Shown here: in pieces, positions 33,987-42,055 of the stretch
Position numbering within the stretch: position 1 is the stretch's first letter
Layout of the letters: every line of letters begins with the position of its first letter
From: Photobacterium salinisoli
Lineage (GTDB): Bacteria > Pseudomonadota > Gammaproteobacteria > Enterobacterales > Vibrionaceae
Reading direction: 5' to 3'
Assembly: GCF_003614885.1 (NCBI RefSeq)
Contig: NZ_QZMS01000011.1
Span: forward strand, 1,116,001-1,180,000
Length of the DNA: 64,000 nucleotides
Made by a program: the position numbers and the translations under genes
Notes under the pieces: generated by a model
Told to the model about the DNA's origin: nothing
The model's database searches: none
The model's input: only the letters and a program-made list of their open reading frames with translations

Positions 33987-35629
33987 GCGAGCAAACGCCG
34001 CCAAAGGCTGAAGTCAGTCAGATTCGACAGTTATCACTGATATGGCTGGTCCCGATTGTTGCTGTATTGATTGGCTTTTGGATGCTGATACAGTTTTTGG
34101 CCAGTAAAGGTCCAGAAGTAATACTTAAGCTCAATACTGCAGAAGGCCTTGAAGTGGGTAAAACTGAAATCAAAGCGTTGAATGTCAAAGTAGGTGTTAT
34201 TACCAATGTAAAGCTCAGTGATGATTACAATTCAATTTTAGCGACAGCCCAGATGGATAAAGACGCTGAAAGAATGTTGAAAACCGACACGCGGTTTTGG
34301 GTGGTGAAGCCGCGCATCGGCAAGGAAGGGATCTCCGGGTTAGAAACCTTATTATCCGGCGCGTATATTGAGTTGCAGCCCGGCGTGAAGAATGAAGAAC
34401 AGCGAACATTCACTGTTCTGGATATCCCCCCGGTTGCACCACTGGATGCGAAAGGATTACGTTTGATCCTGACCCACAATGAGGCAGGAAAGCTCAGCGT
34501 TGGTGATCCTGTTCTTTACGAAGGGTTTACTGTCGGTCGGGTGGAGCAGGTCAGCTTTGATACTCAATCCAAAAAAGCCAATTATCAGCTTTTTATTTTT
34601 GAACCTTATGACGGCTTGATTCGGAAACGCACCCGGTTCTGGTTAACCTCTGGTGTCGAACTGAATATGTCTGCTGAGGGTTTTAATCTGAAAATCGGTT
34701 CGGTGGAATCGCTCATCACAGGGGGAGTGAGTTTTAACATTCCGCAAGGAGCTGAACCTGGCGAATTGATCACTAAACAACTCAGCCGGTTTCGGCTTTA
34801 CAACAATCAAAATGAAGTACGGGAGCGTTTTTATGATCAGTACCTTGAATATGTGTTGCTGTTCGACGAATCGGTTCGTGGTTTAAGTGAAGGGGCGCCG
34901 ATTGAATACCGTGGGATCCGCATTGGTACTGTGTCCAAAGTGCCCCTGCGTTTACCCAACCAAGCCCGCGGCTTTTCTAATCAGCAAATTCCGGTTCTTG
35001 CCAGATTGGAACTCACGAGAGTGCAGGAGTATGTAGGTACTGAAAACCTGCAGACGTTACAGGAAGAGCTCAGTCATCAGTTTCGGGAAGGCTTACGTGC
35101 TTCATTGAAAACAGCTAATTTCTTAACCGGGCAATTAATGGTGGATGTGGAGTTTTACCCGGAAGAGCCGGATCCCAGACTGCTGACCTATCAGGAGTAT
35201 GATGTTTTCCCCACCAAAGCCGGTGGATTTGCAGAGATTCAGAAACAGGTCGCTTCGCTACTCGATAAGCTAAATAATCTGCCTGTGGAAAACACCCTCA
35301 ATGGGCTGAATCAGACACTGGTCGCGACTGAGCGTACATTGAAAGCCGCTGAGCAGGCTGCAAAAAGTGTGAATGTGCTGCTTGCACAGCAGGATACCAA
35401 AGCCATACCAGCCGAGCTGCGAAACAGCTTGACTCAAATTCAGGCAACGTTAAACAGTTACGGTTCTGACGGGGCGACTTACCGTAATCTCGAACAGGTG
35501 CTGATACGGTTTGAGCAGGTGATGAAAGAGTTGCAACCGGTACTGAGACAAGTGAACGACAAACCTAACTCGCTGATTTTTTCGGACAGTAAAGGTAAAG
35601 ACCCGATACCTGCAGCAGGAGTACAATAA
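33983..35629 (+). CDS. pqiB: PqiB-like MCE protein
   Basis: A 548-residue protein with one N-terminal anchor helix (LIWLVPIVAVLIGFWMLIQF). Three MCE/MlaD domains follow at about residues 40-135, 155-245 and 280-395 (GPEVILKLNTAEGLEVGKTE; AKGLRLILTHNEAGKLSVGD; VRGLSEGAPIEYRGIRIGTV). A long C-terminal helical region (residues 410-520) should build the periplasmic needle of PqiB. It moves lipids between the membranes with PqiA and PqiC. It overlaps pqiA by 4 bp and pqiC by one base. Confidence 0.94.
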   Translation: MSEQTPPKAEVSQIRQLSLIWLVPIVAVLIGFWMLIQFLASKGPEVILKLNTAEGLEVGKTEIKALNVKVGVITNVKLSDDYNSILATAQMDKDAERMLKTDTRFWVVKPRIGKEGISGLETLLSGAYIELQPGVKNEEQRTFTVLDIPPVAPLDAKGLRLILTHNEAGKLSVGDPVLYEGFTVGRVEQVSFDTQSKKANYQLFIFEPYDGLIRKRTRFWLTSGVELNMSAEGFNLKIGSVESLITGGVSFNIPQGAEPGELITKQLSRFRLYNNQNEVRERFYDQYLEYVLLFDESVRGLSEGAPIEYRGIRIGTVSKVPLRLPNQARGFSNQQIPVLARLELTRVQEYVGTENLQTLQEELSHQFREGLRASLKTANFLTGQLMVDVEFYPEEPDPRLLTYQEYDVFPTKAGGFAEIQKQVASLLDKLNNLPVENTLNGLNQTLVATERTLKAAEQAAKSVNVLLAQQDTKAIPAELRNSLTQIQATLNSYGSDGATYRNLEQVLIRFEQVMKELQPVLRQVNDKPNSLIFSDSKGKDPIPAAGVQ

Positions 35630-36255
35630 TGAATTTTCGTCGCTATTTACTATCTGCCGTCTGGCTGGCCGGGTTGGCATTGACAGGTTGCAGCAGTCAG
35701 CCTGAAGAATCTGATATTACGACTTATTTGTTGCCTCAGTCGCCTGAGCAATCGGTGCCTGCATTGGTCACACAACAGCCAATATTAGTGGTATCACCGG
35801 TTGAGATGGCGCTGCATTTAACGGGTACAGGGTTAGTTTATCAAACCAGTCACACAGCTGTGGTCCAGGCGCAGCAAAATCTGTGGGCCGAAGATATTAC
35901 CCGTCAACTTACACGTCGTATTAACGGCGATCTGCGCCTGAAGCAGTCACGTTACTGGCCGACAGAGTTATCGGCAGCGATAAAAACGGTCAATGTGCCC
36001 AAACTGCAAGTCAGGGTAAATGCTTTTAATGGTCATTTCAGTGGTTCAGCGTATTTTACTGGTGAGTGGATCTTAACCGGACAAACCGGAGACCTGAAAA
36101 CTGTGCAGCCATTCAGTTTTCAGGTCCCTTTAAAAGAGCCAGGGTACAGTGCGCAGGTGGACGCCTTGTCGGAAGCGGTGAACCGGCTTACCACTCAGAT
36201 CGCTCAGCGTTTGTCAGCTGTGACTTTGTATTCCGGGGAGCGCAGCAGCCTTTAA
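35629..36255 (+). CDS. pqiC: PqiC-like lipoprotein
   Basis: A 208-residue lipoprotein. The lipobox LALTGCSSQ gives an acylated Cys at about residue 21. The ABC-transport auxiliary (PqiC/YmbA) pattern follows: YLLPQSPEQ, VVSPVEMALHLTGTGLVYQT, WAEDITRQLTRRI and DALSEAVNRLTTQIAQRL. In E. coli PqiC sits in the outer membrane and caps PqiB. The start shares one base with the pqiB stop. The 3' end overlaps the convergent small gene by 4 bp. Confidence 0.92.
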   Translation: MNFRRYLLSAVWLAGLALTGCSSQPEESDITTYLLPQSPEQSVPALVTQQPILVVSPVEMALHLTGTGLVYQTSHTAVVQAQQNLWAEDITRQLTRRINGDLRLKQSRYWPTELSAAIKTVNVPKLQVRVNAFNGHFSGSAYFTGEWILTGQTGDLKTVQPFSFQVPLKEPGYSAQVDALSEAVNRLTTQIAQRLSAVTLYSGERSSL

Positions 36256-36467
36256 CGTTGTTGCAATCGGTAATACCCGTTCATCCAGCACTCAGGCAGT
36301 CCTTCACCAGACGGGAAAGCCAGGTGTTGTTTGTCCATCGAGACAGGATCAGCCAGATCTTCACCGGATTGAAACTGTACAGTGACATGGCGTTTAAAGG
36401 GGTTGGTGAGTGAGGCCATGTCTACCACATCAACCAGATCCCCGGTTTTCGCTTCTTTCAAAAACAT
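36252..36467 (-). CDS. small conserved protein of unknown function
   Basis: A 71-residue soluble protein. The motifs EAKTGDLVDVVDMASLTNPF, HVTVQFQSGEDLADP, LAFPSGEGLPECW and DKQHL match a small family that is often labelled 'acetyltransferase' in databases with no catalytic evidence. The ATG has a strong GGAGGT upstream. It converges with pqiC, overlapping by 4 bp. The regular pattern suggests a compact beta fold; the real function is unknown. Confidence 0.85.
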   Translation of the reverse strand: MFLKEAKTGDLVDVVDMASLTNPFKRHVTVQFQSGEDLADPVSMDKQHLAFPSGEGLPECWMNGYYRLQQR

Positions 36468-36556
36468 AGTACCAACCTCCAGCAGTCATCAGGTCTTGGA
36501 AGGGGTACTCTAATTATGGTCGATTTTATCTCTGGCGTGGAAAAGGACGATTTTTA

Positions 36557-37462
36557 ATGGATCAGTATTATTGGGGCATAGATTTAGGAGGCACAAAAGT
36601 GGAGTGTGTAGTGATGGCACGCTCAGATGATCGCTGCGTACTTCGTGAGCGCATTCCCAGCCAGGCTGACAAAGGTTATACGCATCTGCTACAACGAATA
36701 AAGTTGCTGGTGGATAGCTGTGCTGAGCAACTGGGTTGCTACCCGAATGCGATTGGCTTTGTTACGCCTGGTGCGTTGGATCCTGCAACTGGCGTAATGA
36801 AAAACTGTAATTCCACGGCGTTAAATGGCCAGCCATTGGATGCTGATTTGGCTGAGTTACTGAATGTGAAAGTCAGGCTGGCTAACGATGCAAACTGCCT
36901 TGTGCTTGCAGAAACGCAATTAGGTGTGGTTCAGCAAGTGAGCCCTGATGCTGACGTTGTTTTTGGCATTATCATGGGAACTGGGGTGGGCGCCGGAATT
37001 GTCGTTAACGGCAAAGTCATTACTGGCTTGCATGGCATAGCCGGTGAGTGGGGACACAATGTTATCGAACCGCAAGGTCGGGCTTGTTATTGCGGAAAAT
37101 TCGGTTGCCTCGAAACCGTGATATCCGGGCCGGGTTTGGAGCAGGCTTATCATGTCAGGACCGGTGAGTACTTATCTTTGAACGACATCATGCACCTGGC
37201 TAAGCAGGGCGATGTGGATGCAAGGTATGTGGAGGAGCGATTAATTCACTACTTTGGACTGGCTGTTGCGCAGGTGATTAATATTTTGGATCCCGATGTG
37301 ATTATCGTCGGCGGTGGTGTTGGCAATATAGACAAGCTATACGATGAGGGCAGGCAGGCAATAATGCCGCATTTATTTAATTCAGTGTTAAAAACGCCTG
37401 TTGTGAAACCGATTTTAGGGGACAGTGCAGGCGTTTTTGGTGCTGCGATGTTAGTGAAATAA
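36557..37462 (+). CDS. ROK-family sugar kinase, Mak (manno/fructokinase)-like
   Basis: A 301-residue cytoplasmic kinase. The phosphate-1 loop is GIDLGGTKVE and catalytic Asp in LANDANCLVLAE. The zinc motif GEWGHN...CYCGKFGCLE is complete. NCNSTALNGQPLDADL and NILDPDVIIVGGGVGNIDKL follow E. coli Mak closely, so fructose or mannose is the most likely substrate; NagK-like N-acetylglucosamine kinases are the alternative. The ATG has AAGGACG upstream. It stands alone upstream of the csrB promoter. Confidence 0.88.
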   Translation: MDQYYWGIDLGGTKVECVVMARSDDRCVLRERIPSQADKGYTHLLQRIKLLVDSCAEQLGCYPNAIGFVTPGALDPATGVMKNCNSTALNGQPLDADLAELLNVKVRLANDANCLVLAETQLGVVQQVSPDADVVFGIIMGTGVGAGIVVNGKVITGLHGIAGEWGHNVIEPQGRACYCGKFGCLETVISGPGLEQAYHVRTGEYLSLNDIMHLAKQGDVDARYVEERLIHYFGLAVAQVINILDPDVIIVGGGVGNIDKLYDEGRQAIMPHLFNSVLKTPVVKPILGDSAGVFGAAMLVK

Positions 37463-37524
37463 GCAAATTGGTTTCTGTCTGACAGTAAGATAAAAGCATG
37501 TATTAAGATATCACCTACTCACCT

Positions 37525-37542
37525 TGTAAGAGATATCTCACA
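37525..37542 (+). promoter_or_regulatory. GacA/VarA/UvrY-type upstream activating box of csrB
   Basis: TGTAAG-AGATAT-CTCACA matches the known TGTAAG-N6-CTTACA consensus at 11 of 12 conserved positions. It lies about 185 bp before the inferred csrB start, the usual distance for this response regulator. Confidence 0.78.
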
Positions 37543-37676
37543 ATGGCGTGGGAGATTACGTTTATTTCACTGCTGTTAATTCTCGCGTGAAATAAAATAA
37601 TCTTTATCATTCAATCTGATAGGTTAAATTACTGAGTTGTTGCTTTAATTGACATGTAAAGTGTGATCTCCGTTCG

Positions 37677-37704
37677 TTGCGCAGAATTCTGAATCGAGTA
37701 ATCT
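37677..37704 (+). promoter_or_regulatory. csrB core promoter
   Basis: TTGCGC (37677-37682) and TAATCT (37699-37704) are separated by 16 bp and place the RNA start near 37711. Confidence 0.6.
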
Positions 37705-37710
37705 GTACCG

Positions 37711-38100
37711 CGTCGGAAGGAACTGACGGAACGGAACAGGAACAGGCCACGGAGTTTGGCAGTCTCAGGATGAGACAGGTGCATCAGGAAGGTGTATCGA
37801 CAAGGACTGTGAAGGGAACAATCGGATGGATTCGATACGGTAGGTAGGATGCTTACTGGTCAGGATGACATAAGGACCACTTCAGGAAGAAGTAAGGGAC
37901 ACCTCCAGGAAGGAGAAGAGAGTTGTAACAGGACGTTGCAATGGGTCAGGGTAAGACCAAGTGGAACACCTCCGGGATGGAGATTTAGGGAAACGCTGAA
38001 GGATACAGCAATATCAAGGAATGATGCAGGGAGCACATTAGTAGCTGGATTGCTGCAAGTAAGACCTAAGGGCGCAACGAAAGTTGCGCCCGCTCTTTTT
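37711..38100 (+). ncRNA. csrB: CsrB-type CsrA-sequestering RNA
   Basis: About 390 nt containing roughly 28 GGA trinucleotides, many as AGGA or CAGGA in small hairpin loops (CACCTCCAGGAAGGAG, CTCAGGATGAG, CACTTCAGGAAGAAGT). The block around 38022-38055 (AGGGAGCACA, GTAGCTGGATTGCTGC) aligns with the 3' part of E. coli CsrB. It ends in a strong terminator, GGGCGCAAC-GAAA-GTTGCGCCC followed by T5. CsrB binds many CsrA dimers and relieves CsrA control of carbon metabolism, motility and virulence. An open frame (37849-38187) in it is spurious. The 5' end is inferred from the promoter. Confidence 0.93.
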
Positions 38101-38135
38101 CTACCCAGAAATTTCTTTATTCGGAAGAACGCCTG

Positions 38136-39296
38136 TCACCCCGCCACAATCTGCGGTTTCTGCTTCATACTGACAATCAGCATATAAACCGCCGTGCTAG
38201 CTAAAGCAACAAAGAAGAAGTTGTTCAGTCCGTGCTCCTGCTCCAAAAAGGTACCGGCGACCAACGGGCCGGCAACAGAACCGAAACTGTAGCTGAAGAG
38301 CATGATCTGTGTTGCCGATACAATCACTGACGAATCAAGCTCATCACACGCCAGTGAGATTGCAATTGGGTACAACGCAAAAGAAGACATACCCAGCAGC
38401 GCCAAACCCACCACCATAATACTGTAACCGGGAATAAGGCTCATTAGTCCGGTTGCAAAAATACCTAACAGACAGGCCGCTGCCATCAGCAGGGTTTTAC
38501 TCATCTTACAGGATAACGCGCTGACAACAGGCTGAATGGCCATACCACCCAGAACGGTCGAAGCCATTAAGCCGCCGATTTGCTCTGCTGTCAGATTTTG
38601 CATCTGCAATGAAATGGGTAAAAGACCGTATAAAGAGCTCATGACAAAACCAGAGACGAAACAACCCAGCACCGCGGGTTTGCTCAGAGCAAATACCTGG
38701 CGGGCAGACAGGCTGATGTGTTGTTCGCAAGCCGGCTGTGATTGCTTGCAGGCCAGTGCGGGTAAAGTTGCCAGAGCGATCAAAACCAGAATACTGACAA
38801 AAGGCAGCAATCCTTCCACACCAATGAAGCCAATGCCAAACTGTCCCAGCGTGCCGCCGCCGTACAGGGCTGTCATGTATAAACCCAGACGCTTGGCTCG
38901 TTCTTTTTTGTTATCACCAATCAGTAGCCAGGACTCAACGACCACAAAGATTCCTGCTACAGCAATACCGGCAATAAAGCGTGCAATCAGCCAGGTTAAT
39001 TGCTCAGGGACTATCGGCATAATGACAATTGTGACTGCCAGCAGTGCCAGAAAGCTGACAAAGGCAATTCTGTGCCCGACACGAGCCACCACCTTTTCGA
39101 CTAGCAATGCACCAATCAGTAACCCTAAATAGAACGTACTTGCCAGCCAGCTTGCCAGAGATGCTGGCAAAGAAAAAAAACTTAACGTCAGTGGGATCAG
39201 GCTCATTAGATAACCTGATGCAATAGCAAAAATCGCCAGGCCGGCAACCGGTACAAAAATACCGCCGGACTGACGCGTAGCAGTGATATGACTCAC
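38136..39296 (-). CDS. MFS transporter, YcaD-like
   Basis: A 386-residue protein with 12 predicted membrane helices. Features similar to E. coli YcaD are FYLGLLIGALLVEKVVARVG, the region ARFIAGIAVAGIFVVVESWL and SSLYGLLPISLQMQ. The substrate is unknown. The frame begins with TTG at 39309-39311, but GTG at 39294-39296 follows GGAG at good spacing and starts the conserved region; no ATG is available. It converges with csrB and its stop is 36 bp from the csrB end. Confidence 0.88.
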   Translation of the reverse strand: MSHITATRQSGGIFVPVAGLAIFAIASGYLMSLIPLTLSFFSLPASLASWLASTFYLGLLIGALLVEKVVARVGHRIAFVSFLALLAVTIVIMPIVPEQLTWLIARFIAGIAVAGIFVVVESWLLIGDNKKERAKRLGLYMTALYGGGTLGQFGIGFIGVEGLLPFVSILVLIALATLPALACKQSQPACEQHISLSARQVFALSKPAVLGCFVSGFVMSSLYGLLPISLQMQNLTAEQIGGLMASTVLGGMAIQPVVSALSCKMSKTLLMAAACLLGIFATGLMSLIPGYSIMVVGLALLGMSSFALYPIAISLACDELDSSVIVSATQIMLFSYSFGSVAGPLVAGTFLEQEHGLNNFFFVALASTAVYMLIVSMKQKPQIVAG

Positions 39297-39846
39297 TACA
39301 GTAATCTCCAAATTAAAGGGTGCAGGCCTTGCAGGGGAGCCGTTTGGGTCAACAGCTTTGAGGTGACCTGCGCAAAGACGTTACAGGCAGCGCCTGTGTA
39401 TATTGCGCAGAATATGGACTGAAAAACGGTGAAGGTAAAATGAGAAAAAGTAATATCCAAAGTCGGTTTTTCTAACACATATTATATAGAAAACTGGCTA
39501 TTTAGAGCTGTTAGTGTTTAATCTGGTTAAAATGGTGTTAACTATAATATTAGTTGTTATTATTCATATGCTTATAATTATAAAAAGTGGGGATTGGTCA
39601 ACTATTTAGACGTGTAAATATTTGTTGTCTATCAAATGCTTGTGGTTAACTTTTAACCAGTAATGGGCTGACAGCATAAAATAATTTCTTTTTTGTTTAT
39701 TTGTCAGCATTAGCCTCGTGAAAAGAGGCCCGGTAGTTCTTTTTGGTGCAAAGATTCACTTATCCAGTGCAAATTTTTATGGTTGTTTTTGGATGACAGG
39801 CGGAAGGAATTGCATCGATTTATTTAAAATCAACGACTTATAAAGT
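39297..39846. other. intergenic region upstream of the sigma-54 small RNA
   Basis: 550 bp with no gene. Two TGCAAA copies, in GGTGCAAA (39745-39752) and AGTGCAAA (39766-39773), are 21 bp apart on the same face of the helix. They lie 75-100 bp upstream of the sigma-54 promoter, where an enhancer-binding protein would sit. The rest is A/T-rich with no clear signal. Confidence 0.5.
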
Positions 39847-39861
39847 TGGCACGATGTGTGC
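39847..39861 (+). promoter_or_regulatory. sigma-54 (RpoN) promoter
   Basis: TGGCACGATGTGTGC has the invariant GG and GC with exactly 10 bp between, and a full TGGCAC -24 element. It predicts a transcript start near 39873. There is no open reading frame behind it, only the candidate RNA. Confidence 0.82.
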
Positions 39862-39872
39862 TTTATTATGAG

Positions 39873-40019
39873 CAGGCTGTGGTGGTGAACACTTGTAATC
39901 TTGCAGGTCACTGATTACAAGCGATCTCCAAGCCACTGCAGACTACTGAGTGTAGGTACATTTTGTCGATGATTGACTGTGGTGCTGTTCCGCGTAGCGG
40001 GGGAACAGTGCCTTTTTTT
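39873..40019 (+). ncRNA. candidate sigma-54-dependent small RNA
   Basis: About 147 nt between a sigma-54 promoter and a rho-independent terminator. It has a perfect 9-bp hairpin, CTTGTAATC (39892-39900) with GATTACAAG (39913-39921). A single-stranded middle segment follows, then the terminator GGTGCTGTTCC (39981-39991) pairing with GGAACAGTGCC and eight T residues. No open frame is evident. It does not contain the conserved Qrr core of Vibrio, and it does not resemble GlmY or GlmZ. The terminator is an integration site (see the att entries). The promoter and terminator are seen directly; the RNA itself is inferred. Confidence 0.65.
39993..40008. other. attL: left junction of the integrative element
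   Basis: CGTAGCGGGGGAACAG is identical to 47400-47415. After it come TG (here) versus CA (right end), then CC, a T tract and ATGCG in both copies. So the direct repeat is 16 bp exact and about 32 bp with two mismatches. It lies in the terminator of the candidate small RNA. Confidence 0.88.
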
Positions 40020-40020
40020 T

Positions 40021-40521
40021 ATGCGCAGTTTTCAGTAAGCTATTGATTAATAGTGCGTCAAATTTTACCGCGTACCAGCTAGTGTATCAAGATGTGTCCC
40101 AGTTGGAGAGCCTTAATTTTCATAATTCAAGCAAAATCAATGACTTATGCACTCTGGTCTAAATCTAAAAAATAACTTTAAAATCAATGAATTACGATAA
40201 TTCGATAGACTTGGCTCACATAGCCCTATCTTGCCTTATTTACACAATTTCAACTCCTTAAGAATTTCTTAAAAGCTTGTCAGCCTCACCCCCTTACCCC
40301 TGAGCAACTCTTCCACATATCTGTAAAAACAATGAATAAAGCCCCTGTACGGCATCCTAAGAGGATATCTCTGATTGCCCCTGTCACACTATGTGATTTT
40401 TTATTGATCTCTTAAAATTGATTACAGGGGATTCTGTGAGGTTTCTGTAATGAAGGTCACAGTGTGTTTAAGGGGCTAGTGTTAAATTTAAAGGTTAATG
40501 TTTGAGATTCAGTGAGGGCAA
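40021..40521. other. noncoding left end of the integrative element
   Basis: 500 bp of A/T-rich DNA without a gene. GCCCCTGTACGGCATCCTAA begins at 40341 and resembles blocks at 43161 and 44184; an inverted related block, ATTACAGGGG, is at 40421-40430. ATCCT-AAG-AGGAT forms a short hairpin inside the first block. Their role is unknown; an excision-protein or integrase arm site is possible. Confidence 0.45.
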
Positions 40522-40743
40522 ATGAGCGAAGAGCAGCAAGTAGCAGGTGGAAGTAAGATTCTGGCAATATTCGAAATATTCGCACTTTTAATCAAATTGC
40601 TCATAGCTGTTACGAGTGCTTTGGTTAGTATTTCTATACTGGGGGCAATTCTGGATTGGTGGGATTGGTCAGAGGCTTTCAACTTTATAGTCACTATGTA
40701 TGCATCGATCTACAAGTTCTTTAGTCGAGGTGACCCTGCTTAG
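40522..40743 (+). CDS. small membrane protein
   Basis: A 73-residue product with two hydrophobic segments (ILAIFEIFALLIKLLIAVTS, then LVSISILGAIL) and an aromatic stretch WWDWSEAFNFIVTMYASIYK. The ATG has GAGGG upstream. It is the only plus-strand gene of the element and is next to attL. I do not recognise the family. Size and membrane pattern would fit a holin-like or toxin-like protein, but there is no specific evidence. Confidence 0.65.
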   Translation: MSEEQQVAGGSKILAIFEIFALLIKLLIAVTSALVSISILGAILDWWDWSEAFNFIVTMYASIYKFFSRGDPA

Positions 40744-40751
40744 TAGGGAGC

Positions 40752-40784
40752 AAAAAAATACCCTGATTGGCTAACCAGTCAGGG
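40752..40784 (-). terminator. rho-independent terminator of the serine recombinase gene
   Basis: CCCTGACTGG, loop TTAG and CCAATCAGGG form a stem with one wobble on the minus strand, followed by TA and seven T residues. It may also slow plus-strand transcription from the small membrane gene. Confidence 0.8.
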
Positions 40785-40807
40785 CTTCTTATGATTCATG
40801 TTGTAGT

Positions 40808-41353
40808 TCATTCACCAAGTAGACGATACAAAGTTGCTCTACCAATTTTTAGTTGTTTTGCAGCTTGTGCTTTCGATACTCCAGCTTCCAAAAGGTTGAT
40901 AACATCTTCTTTGGTTGCTCTTGCTCTAGGTCTCCCTAAATGCTTTCCAGCGGCCTTAGCTGCTTCAATTCCTTCTATCTGCCGCTCTCGGATTAGCTCT
41001 CTCTCCATTTGAGCTACAGAGGCCAAGATACTTAGAACGCCTTTCTGAGCTGCACTCATAGAGCCATCAAAACGCATTCCTTCTTTGTGGAATTGAACAG
41101 AGACACCTTTCTCATTCATCCTCTCCACCAGTTTTACAGCGTCTCCTGCGCCACTCCTACACACCCTATCCAAGCTGTGAATGTGTAGTGTATCGCCTTC
41201 GCGAAGGTATTCGAGACATGCATCAAGCTGAGGCCGATCAATAGTTTTTGCGGAAACCTTTTCACTAAAGACTTTATCTAGTGTCACATCTGCTAGCTGT
41301 CTATCTGTTGACTGTTCTGCTGTGCTGACCCTTACATAACCTACATTTGCCAT
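40808..41353 (-). CDS. serine recombinase, resolvase/invertase family
   Basis: A 181-residue small serine recombinase. The catalytic Ser10 is in GYVRVSTAEQSTDRQ. LHIHSLDRVCRSGAG is the usual SLDRLGRS motif with Cys in place of Gly. VLSILASVAQMERELIRERQ forms the dimer helix, and a C-terminal Hin-type helix-turn-helix follows (INLLEAGVSKAQAAKQLKIG, RATLYRLL). The protein appears intact. It could resolve or invert DNA within the element; inverted repeats just upstream are a possible target. The ATG at 41351-41353 has GGATTGAG before it. Confidence 0.92.
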   Translation of the reverse strand: MANVGYVRVSTAEQSTDRQLADVTLDKVFSEKVSAKTIDRPQLDACLEYLREGDTLHIHSLDRVCRSGAGDAVKLVERMNEKGVSVQFHKEGMRFDGSMSAAQKGVLSILASVAQMERELIRERQIEGIEAAKAAGKHLGRPRARATKEDVINLLEAGVSKAQAAKQLKIGRATLYRLLGE

Positions 41354-41665
41354 AACTCAATCCGTCTCAAAACCCTTAAGATATTTTGAGTCTAACTGTC
41401 TTAAAACTAAAAATCAAAGGTTTTGATACAGTTGGTGAGACGGTCTCTAAAGGTATGCTTTTGGGACAGGTTAAGCCAACTGGGGAGTGTTTGAGGTTAT
41501 GCGGCAAGGATATGCGGAAATCCTGAGATACCTACCAAAGACCGTAAGGGGTAGCTTAATACCCAACACCAACAACAGTAAAACCAAAAGGTTACTTGAA
41601 AAATTTGGGGGAAATTTTAGAAAAACAAAATGAAGCTCAGTAAATTTTGGGGGGAGTTGGGAAGA
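41354..41665. other. region upstream of the serine recombinase, with inverted repeats
   Basis: No gene. CCGTCTC (41362-41368) pairs with GAGACGG (41437-41443), and inside these TTAAGA (41376-41381) pairs with TCTTAA (41399-41404). The nested symmetry within 82 bp of the recombinase start resembles a resolvase target (res). The rest (41450-41665) shows nothing distinct. Confidence 0.45.
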
Positions 41666-42055
41666 TTACCCTCGGTAGCTGTTGTACATGGTCTCTAACG
41701 TTTCTTCAGGTAAATCCAAAAACTTCCTAGCATGTAATAACCATAACTTAAATGGATTATTCTGGGCGAACTGACGTAGTGAGTGGCTGGTGATAAACTC
41801 CATACCTGAATCACTGTCCAGAAGCGTTCCGGAGGATGTGATAGACGCGCCTTGAAGTGACTTGTAGGTGTCTGTTTCTATAACCTCAGATGATTTCCCT
41901 CTAGATTTCAATACTGATATATATGCATCAACATTATTATCAAGATTGCTTTTGCTGGTATCAGTCTGAAAATATTTAGGATTTTTTGGGTGTGGTTCCC
42001 CGTTACTCAAAAATGCTTCAATTTTCTTTTCTAGTTGACTTCTGTAATCTTTCAC
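41666..42055 (-). CDS. hypothetical protein, third gene of a cargo operon
   Basis: A 129-residue soluble protein that I do not recognise. The C-terminal part is more structured (ITSHSLRQFAQNNPFKLWLL, HARKFLDLPEETLETMYNSY); the N-terminal half is polar. The start is GTG with AAAGGAGAT upstream and overlaps the previous stop (TAGTG). It is the last of three tightly coupled minus-strand genes. Confidence 0.7.
   Translation of the reverse strand: MKDYRSQLEKKIEAFLSNGEPHPKNPKYFQTDTSKSNLDNNVDAYISVLKSRGKSSEVIETDTYKSLQGASITSSGTLLDSDSGMEFITSHSLRQFAQNNPFKLWLLHARKFLDLPEETLETMYNSYRG

Noticed and set aside
37849-38187. A 112-codon plus-strand open frame.
   Set aside because: It lies within the CsrB-type RNA and its terminator, has an unnatural composition and no family match.
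39873-40019. Assignment of the sigma-54 RNA as a Qrr quorum-sensing RNA.
   Set aside because: The conserved Qrr core is absent and luxO/luxU are not adjacent.
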